Positions 5,151 through 8,686 of a stretch of 8,686 nt of DNA are shown piece by piece. The notes under the pieces were generated by a model. It was not told the origin of the DNA. It worked only from the letters and a program-made list of their open reading frames with translations, and made no database searches. Both the position numbers and the translations under genes were made by a program. Source of the DNA: Actinomycetota bacterium (GTDB lineage: Bacteria > Actinomycetota > Thermoleophilia > Gaiellales > Gaiellaceae). The stretch lies in assembly GCA_013812265.1 (NCBI GenBank), contig JACCTQ010000232.1, forward strand, positions 1 to 8,686. Reading direction: 5' to 3'. Positions within the stretch are counted from its first letter, which is position 1. Each line of letters starts with the position of its first letter.

Positions 5151-5693
5151 ATGGTTCCGGAGGCCCCGCTCGAGCAGACGGAGCACGGGCTCGTCCCGAA
5201 GGGGGACGGCTGGTTCGTGCTCAATGCGCGCGCGGCGCGGTGGCGCGAACATGAGGGGCGCGGATTGCGATGCCGCTTTGAAGGTGAGCCGGAGTTCTCT
5301 CAGCTCGGGGTCAGCCTCTACGTGCTGGGGCCTGGCGAGCCGATCGGCATGTACCACTGGGAAGCAGATCAGGAAGAGTTTTTCGTCCTCTCCGGCGAGG
5401 CGCTACTGATCATCGAGGGCGAGGAGCGGCCATTGCGGCAATGGGACTTCGTGCACTGCCCTGCCGAGACGAAGCACGTAATCGTCGGAGGCGCAGACGC
5501 GCCGTGCGTCGTCCTCGCCGTCGGCGCACGTGAGCACCAGGCGGGCGAGAACTGGGGTGGCTACACCGTGGACGAGGCTGCTCTCCGGCATGGCGTCGGC
5601 GTCGAGCAGGAGACGACTGAGGTTGACCAGGCATACGCCCGGTTTCCGGAGCCCGAGCCGACGGGATACCGCGCAGGCTGGCTCCCCGGCTAG
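5151..5693 (+). CDS. Cupin domain protein
   Basis: 180 residues. A single cupin beta-barrel is visible: motif 1 includes GMYHWEADQEEFFVLSGEA (66-84) with H69, E71 and E75/E76, and motif 2 is DFVHCPAETKHVIVG (99-113) with P104 and H109. Together these supply a plausible metal site (H69, E75 or E76, H109). The C-terminal ~50 residues (from ENWGGYTVDEAALRHG to GYRAGWLPG) are a conserved-looking tail outside the barrel. Substrate and reaction are unknown; such short cupins range from isomerases and dioxygenases to sugar-binding proteins. Family members usually need a bound divalent metal. The frame extends upstream to 4977, but that extension crosses the terminator and looks non-coding; the TATGCT box and the VPEAPLEQ start favour ATG 5151. 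It is divergent from the methyltransferase. Confidence 0.85.
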   Translation: MVPEAPLEQTEHGLVPKGDGWFVLNARAARWREHEGRGLRCRFEGEPEFSQLGVSLYVLGPGEPIGMYHWEADQEEFFVLSGEALLIIEGEERPLRQWDFVHCPAETKHVIVGGADAPCVVLAVGAREHQAGENWGGYTVDEAALRHGVGVEQETTEVDQAYARFPEPEPTGYRAGWLPG

Positions 5694-5816
5694 CCGTGCG
5701 GCCTACTATGGCCCAGCCCTCCGCGTGCGTGAGGTCGGATTCGTCTGACGGCGTGCATGATTCATCGAGATCGGGCAGAACCCGCGCAGGACATCAGACC
5801 CGCAAAGGAGGCATCT
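5694..5816. other. Intergenic leader of the acidic-protein gene
   Basis: 123 bp between the cupin stop and the next start. A TACTAT (5703-5708) could be a -10 box giving a leader of about 100 nt, unlike the leaderless neighbours. It ends in a strong AAAGGAGG Shine-Dalgarno (about 5804-5811). No clear hairpin terminator is seen after the cupin. Confidence 0.3.
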
Positions 5817-5981
5817 ATGACGAGTGGCTGGGACGAACCGAAAGAGGACGAGGAAGTCGAACAGGACGACCCCGGCTTCCTGGGCGGCGGTGGGGTCGCC
5901 GAGACCGCCGAGGGCGACGACGACGATGAGCTGGACGAGCACGGCGACAATCTCGCGACCGCCGACGAAGACGAGCTGTAG
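5817..5981 (+). CDS. Very acidic 54-residue hypothetical protein
   Basis: 54 residues, 23 of them Asp or Glu against a single Lys. It reads MTSGWDEPKEDEEVEQDDPG, then FLGGGGVAET, a DDDDELDEHGD run and the tail ATADEDEL. It has no signal peptide or membrane segment and is probably unfolded in isolation. The start is well supported by AAAGGAGG about 5 nt upstream, one of only two strong Shine-Dalgarno sites in the window. I do not recognise a family. Acidic small proteins can act as basic-protein or metal binders, inhibitors or DNA mimics, but nothing here decides between these. It is followed by the lipoprotein gene on the same strand with a 44-nt gap and a separate putative promoter. Coding is supported by the ribosome binding site and clean frame; function is unknown. 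Confidence 0.7.
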   Translation: MTSGWDEPKEDEEVEQDDPGFLGGGGVAETAEGDDDDELDEHGDNLATADEDEL

Positions 5982-6012
5982 CGCTCTCCGACGCGTCGAC
6001 AGACCTGCTTCC

Positions 6013-6018
6013 TAGTGT
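6013..6018 (+). promoter_or_regulatory. -10 box for a leaderless lipoprotein mRNA
   Basis: TAGTGT followed by 7 nt (ttccccc) and ATG 6026, with no Shine-Dalgarno. No good -35. Confidence 0.5.
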
Positions 6019-6025
6019 TTCCCCC

Positions 6026-6478
6026 ATGAGTGCACGGTGGCCGGCGGCCGCAACGGCCGTGCTTATCTCGGCGGTCGGCCTCCTTGCTCTCGGGGGCTGT
6101 GGAGGAGAGGAGGAGCCGGAGCTCACGAGCGCGCAGGTCATCCAGCACGTGTACAGGCGCGGCGGGGTTCAGCTCTCGCCGTCGGGGGACGCGAAGCCGG
6201 GAACGACGATCCTTGCGCTGCCGTTTGAGCTTCGCGAGCTGTACGGCGGGTTCGAGATCTATCTGTTCAACGGCAAGAATCGAGCAGTGGAGGCGTTGCT
6301 CGAGGACGCGAAACCGGACGACCTGGGCATCTACTGGGTTCGCGACCAGCAGGGCGGCTGGCTGGCCCTGTCCAAGTACGGGGCGAACCTGATATTGGCC
6401 TGGTTCGACGCTCCCGGAAACCGCACCGTGAGCCCGAAATGGCACCGGCTGGACACCCTGCTGGAGGAACTCGTGTAG
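6026..6478 (+). CDS. Small predicted lipoprotein, family not recognised
   Basis: 150 residues. The N-terminus is a lipoprotein signal: short basic start, hydrophobic segment (~7-21) and lipobox LGGC with Cys25 as the lipidation site, so the mature protein would be anchored to the outer face of the cytoplasmic membrane. A short GGEEEPE linker follows. The mature domain (~33-150) is alpha/beta in appearance: TSAQVIQHVYRRGG, GFEIYLFNGKNRAVEALL, LGIYWVRDQQGGWLALSKYG and ANLILAWFDAPGNRTV, ending in a short helix LDTLLEELV. No catalytic motif is obvious and I do not recognise the domain. It is followed 49 nt later by the cupredoxin gene on the same strand, each with its own TANNNT box, so they may be co-located without being a strict operon. 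The start is supported by the -10 spacing. Confidence 0.82.
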   Translation: MSARWPAAATAVLISAVGLLALGGCGGEEEPELTSAQVIQHVYRRGGVQLSPSGDAKPGTTILALPFELRELYGGFEIYLFNGKNRAVEALLEDAKPDDLGIYWVRDQQGGWLALSKYGANLILAWFDAPGNRTVSPKWHRLDTLLEELV

Positions 6479-6515
6479 CTGCTACGGGGGAGGCGTGGCC
6501 TCCGTCGAGCCGTGC

Positions 6516-6521
6516 TAGTTT
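6516..6521 (+). promoter_or_regulatory. -10 box for a leaderless cupredoxin mRNA
   Basis: TAGTTT followed by 6 nt and the GTG at 6528; no Shine-Dalgarno. It lies 37 nt after the lipoprotein stop, so independent initiation is plausible. Confidence 0.45.
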
Positions 6522-6527
6522 GCGCCC

Positions 6528-7115
6528 GTGCTGCTCGGCCTCGCCACCGGAGACAGGATCGGTCTCGGTGTCGTGGCCGGGATCTTCATCGTCTTTGCCG
6601 TGACCTCGGCGCTCCTGATTCCGCGCTACCGCCCGGACTTCCCCGGCCGCGCTGGGCTGCGCCTCTTCATCCTGGCAACGCTCATTCTCTTCGTCAGCAT
6701 GATGGGCGCCGTGAACGTGTTCGGCCAGGAGGAGGAAGGAGACGAAGCAGCTCATGCCGAGGGCTCTGGAGGCGAGGCCGCCCCTCGCGGTGAGACGACC
6801 GGTGGGCAAGAGAAGGAGCCCCGTCCTGGCGGAGCCCGGCGGACGGTGGAGGTCGCCGGCAGCGAGTTCGAGTTCGAGCTTCCCGGGAAGAGTTTGAGCG
6901 CCGGTGACTACACGTTCAAACTCGAGAACACGGGACAGGCGGCGCACGATCTGGTGCTCGAGGGCCCTGGCCTGGACGACGCCGCCACGCCGCTCGTCGA
7001 TCCCGGTCAGACGGGATCGGTGGACGTTACGCTCGCCAGCGGGACGTACAAGCTGTACTGCTCGGTGCCGGGGCACGAGGAGGCCGGCATGAAGCTCGAG
7101 CTGGAGATTTCCTAG
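6528..7115 (+). CDS. Membrane-anchored plastocyanin-like cupredoxin
   Basis: 195 residues. Two membrane segments (~11-31 and ~45-66) precede an acidic, Gly-rich linker (~67-103) and a C-terminal cupredoxin domain (~105-195) outside the membrane. The type-1 copper ligands are all visible: H140 in QAAHDL, and C178, H183 and M188 in YCSVPGHEEAGM. This is a mononuclear blue-copper site; the second Cys needed for a CuA site is absent, so despite the two-helix topology it is not a normal cytochrome oxidase subunit II. It probably carries electrons between membrane redox enzymes, or binds copper. Partner oxidases or reductases are not in the window. The start is GTG 6528, supported by the TAGTTT box 6 nt upstream and by placing the first membrane helix at the N-terminus. 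Convergent with tRNA-Ser. Confidence 0.9.
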   Translation: MLLGLATGDRIGLGVVAGIFIVFAVTSALLIPRYRPDFPGRAGLRLFILATLILFVSMMGAVNVFGQEEEGDEAAHAEGSGGEAAPRGETTGGQEKEPRPGGARRTVEVAGSEFEFELPGKSLSAGDYTFKLENTGQAAHDLVLEGPGLDDAATPLVDPGQTGSVDVTLASGTYKLYCSVPGHEEAGMKLELEIS

Positions 7116-7127
7116 GCTGACCGCTCG

Positions 7128-7149
7128 AGGGGCTCTCGGAGGAGCCCCT
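7128..7149. terminator. Hairpin after the cupredoxin gene
   Basis: Arms AGGGGCTC (7128-7135) and GAGCCCCT (7142-7149), 8 bp with a 6-nt loop, 12 nt past the cupredoxin stop. It sits between the convergent cupredoxin and tRNA-Ser genes, so it may serve both. No U-tract. Confidence 0.55.
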
Positions 7150-7159
7150 GTCGAACGAG

Positions 7160-7249
7160 CGGAGAGGGCGGGATTCGAACCCGCGACCCACCTTTCAGCA
7201 GGTACGCGATTTCCAGTCGCGCTCCTTAGGCCAACTCGGACACCTCTCC
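7160..7249 (-). tRNA. tRNA-Ser (anticodon GGA)
   Basis: 90-nt class II tRNA on the minus strand. Acceptor arms GGAGAGG (7249-7243) and CCTCTCC (7167-7161), discriminator G at 7160. The anticodon stem CGCGA/TCGCG encloses CTGGAAA with anticodon GGA at 7214-7212. A long variable arm follows (TACCTGCTGAAAGGTGG) and the T arm is GCGGG-TTCGAAT-CCCGC. CCA is not encoded. It decodes UCC and UCU. Confidence 0.97.
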
Positions 7250-7252
7250 TGG

Positions 7253-7280
7253 GGCGACCCGCGGTCGCCGCGCGAGGATA
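7253..7280 (-). promoter_or_regulatory. Upstream region of tRNA-Ser: -10 box and leader hairpin
   Basis: On the minus strand TATCCT (7280-7275), identical to the box before tRNA-Val, is followed by a 7-bp triloop hairpin (arms ggcgacc and ggtcgcc, 7253-7269) ending 3 nt before the mature 5' end. The hairpin would sit in the 5' precursor trimmed by RNase P. A clear -35 is not seen. Confidence 0.35.
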
Positions 7281-7352
7281 GCTCGCGACGCAGGAATCCG
7301 CTGTGCGGCTGAGAACCAGATTCCAGCGACCTCCGCGGTCGTCTTTCACCGC

Positions 7353-8686
7353 ATGGCATCCAGAAGCCTCTTTCGCGCACTGATACTGGTCGGCGGGCTG
7401 GCGCTCGGCCTCGCCTCCGAAGCAGTTGCAGCTCATCCCGGCCGGACGGCTTCGGTGACACTCACCGGGATTCTCGAGGTCACTCATGGCGACGACTTCA
7501 GGCGTGGGAAAGCCACGTACTTCTACAAGCTCAGGACACCGAAAGGTCGGATCGGGCTCGACTTCAAGGGCTCGCGCCCGCGAACTCTCGGCGGAGCCCG
7601 CCTCCGCCTGCGAGGACACCGCAGCGGTAACCGCTTCATCGTCGCGAGCGGCGGCGTCCAGAAGCTTCGCGCGATCGCCGGCGCCAAGAAAAGTCTCGCG
7701 GGCGCCAGGCGGGCTGCCGTGGTTCTCATCAACTTCAGGAACGACCAGAGCCAGCCGTGGACGGTCGACCAGGCGCGCGGCGTCATGTTCACGAACTCCA
7801 ACTCCGTCAGCGCGTACTACCTCGAGCAGTCGTTCGGGCAGGTCTCGTTCGTCGGCAAGGTTCGGACCGATGGGGACGTCTTCGGCTGGTACACGATCCC
7901 GCTCGAGGGTGGGGGAGGTGTGTGCAATGTGGGCGACTGGACCGTCGCCGCGCAGGCGGCGGCTCAGGACGCGGGTGTTGACCTCACGGGGTACGACCAC
8001 ATCGTCTATGCCTTCCCCCGCACCGGATGCAATTTTCTCGGTCTGGCAAACGCGCCCGGGAACAGCGCCTGGCTGAACGGGGTCTTCGCGCTGCGAGTGG
8101 CCGCACACGAGCTCGGGCACAACCTCGGCTCCCATCACTCCGGGGCCATGTACTGCCAGGACAGCACTGGAGCGAAGGCACCGATCGGGCCGACCTGCAG
8201 CTCGACCGAGTACGGCGACCCCTTCGACGTCATGGGGTCGGGGACGCGCCACTTCAACAACTGGCACAAGGCGCAGCTCGGGTGGATCGGCCAGGGGAAC
8301 CGGCAGACGGTCATGACGACAGGCACGTACACGATTGCGCCGCAGGAGTGGGCCAATCCTGGCGTGCAGGTGCTCCGCATTCCACGCGGCGGCTCGTGGT
8401 ACTACCTCGAGTTCCGCCAGCCCTACGGGACGCTCTTCGACAACTTCAGTCCGGGTGATCCCGCGGTCCAGGGCGTCAGCATCCGCCTTGCCGGCGACTA
8501 CTTCGACCTCGTTCCCTCCTACCTGCTGGATGCGACCGCCGAGACGGAGACCTTCGCCGACGCGCCGCTGCCGGTTGGAAGAACCTTCGTCGATCCTGCG
8601 TACAGCGTCGCTATCAAGACGCAGAGCGTCTCGCCCACGGGAGCGACCGTGCACATCAGTCTCGACGGCACGCCGCCGCCCCCGCC
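7353..8686 (+). CDS. Secreted gametolysin-like (M11) zinc metalloprotease, partial
   Basis: 444 residues to the right edge, no stop reached. A Sec signal peptide (MASRSLFRALILVGGLALGL, cleavage near AVA-AH at ~26) precedes an N-terminal beta-rich domain (~33-105, LTGILEVTHGDDF through LRLRGHRSGNRFIVASGG), probably the propeptide or an OB-like fold. The catalytic domain starts near AAVVLINFRND (~120). The metzincin zinc motif HELGHNLGSHH (252-262) gives ligands H252, H256 and H262 with catalytic E253; the Met-turn is DPFDVMGSG with M294, followed by HFNNWHKAQLGW. This combination fits the gametolysin/M11 class of extracellular proteases. A C-terminal beta domain (~315-435) leads to a Pro-rich linker (PPPPP) at the edge, so another domain may follow. 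ATG 7353 is the only start giving a signal peptide; no Shine-Dalgarno or TANNNT box is visible. Substrate unknown. Confidence 0.88.
   Translation, partial: MASRSLFRALILVGGLALGLASEAVAAHPGRTASVTLTGILEVTHGDDFRRGKATYFYKLRTPKGRIGLDFKGSRPRTLGGARLRLRGHRSGNRFIVASGGVQKLRAIAGAKKSLAGARRAAVVLINFRNDQSQPWTVDQARGVMFTNSNSVSAYYLEQSFGQVSFVGKVRTDGDVFGWYTIPLEGGGGVCNVGDWTVAAQAAAQDAGVDLTGYDHIVYAFPRTGCNFLGLANAPGNSAWLNGVFALRVAAHELGHNLGSHHSGAMYCQDSTGAKAPIGPTCSSTEYGDPFDVMGSGTRHFNNWHKAQLGWIGQGNRQTVMTTGTYTIAPQEWANPGVQVLRIPRGGSWYYLEFRQPYGTLFDNFSPGDPAVQGVSIRLAGDYFDLVPSYLLDATAETETFADAPLPVGRTFVDPAYSVAIKTQSVSPTGATVHISLDGTPPPP

Noticed and set aside
5762..6445. 227-codon minus-strand open frame over the acidic protein and lipoprotein
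   Set aside because: Arg/Ser-rich translation with no motif; the plus-strand genes have a Shine-Dalgarno and a lipobox with correct promoter spacing.
6267..8654. 795-codon minus-strand open frame
   Set aside because: It runs antisense through the lipoprotein, cupredoxin, tRNA-Ser and metalloprotease, all well supported on their own strands; the translation has no recognisable domain. It is a GC-rich shadow.

Overview
The window looks like chromosomal DNA from a high-GC Gram-positive bacterium, most likely a deep-branching actinobacterium of the Thermoleophilia type (Gaiellales/Solirubrobacterales-like). This is inferred from the high GC content, the many genes that appear leaderless (TANNNT box 6-7 nt before the start codon, no Shine-Dalgarno), the gene content and a large, Alu-containing SRP RNA. 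No species assignment is possible from the sequence alone.

Left part (1-2607): the conserved SRP RNA - dnaX - ybaB housekeeping cluster lies on the minus strand. A ~278-nt large bacterial SRP RNA (2330-2607) is followed by dnaX (clamp-loader gamma/tau, 194-1768) and the start of a YbaB/EbfC-type gene (running off the left edge). A small single-domain ERCC4/XPF-type nuclease gene (1868-2305) sits on the opposite strand between the SRP RNA and dnaX. A 12-bp hairpin overlaps its stop codon and the SRP RNA 3' end.

Middle (2608-5150): a divergent promoter region separates the SRP RNA from a leaderless two-CBS-domain protein (2675-3106, ended by a 24-nt palindrome). Then come tRNA-Val(CAC) and a less GC-rich stretch carrying a minus-strand HNH-endonuclease-like protein with a recombinase-like C-terminal helical domain, plausibly a small acquired segment next to the tRNA. 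A minus-strand SAM-dependent methyltransferase follows. The intergenic region between it and the next gene holds an apparent divergent pair of overlapping -10 boxes, and on the plus strand a structured ~100-nt segment ending in a good intrinsic terminator. This is a candidate small RNA or attenuator.

Right part (5151-8686): plus-strand genes for a cupin protein, an extremely acidic 54-residue protein with a strong Shine-Dalgarno, a small lipoprotein, and a membrane-anchored type-1 copper cupredoxin with all four copper ligands visible. A minus-strand tRNA-Ser(GGA) follows, and then a secreted gametolysin-like (M11) zinc metalloprotease that runs off the right edge. The lipoprotein, cupredoxin and protease act at or outside the membrane. 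I see no complete defence system, CRISPR array, insertion sequence or phage module. The least ordinary items are the structured RNA candidate at 4941-5041, the stand-alone ERCC4 nuclease inside the SRP-dnaX locus, and the tRNA-adjacent HNH gene.
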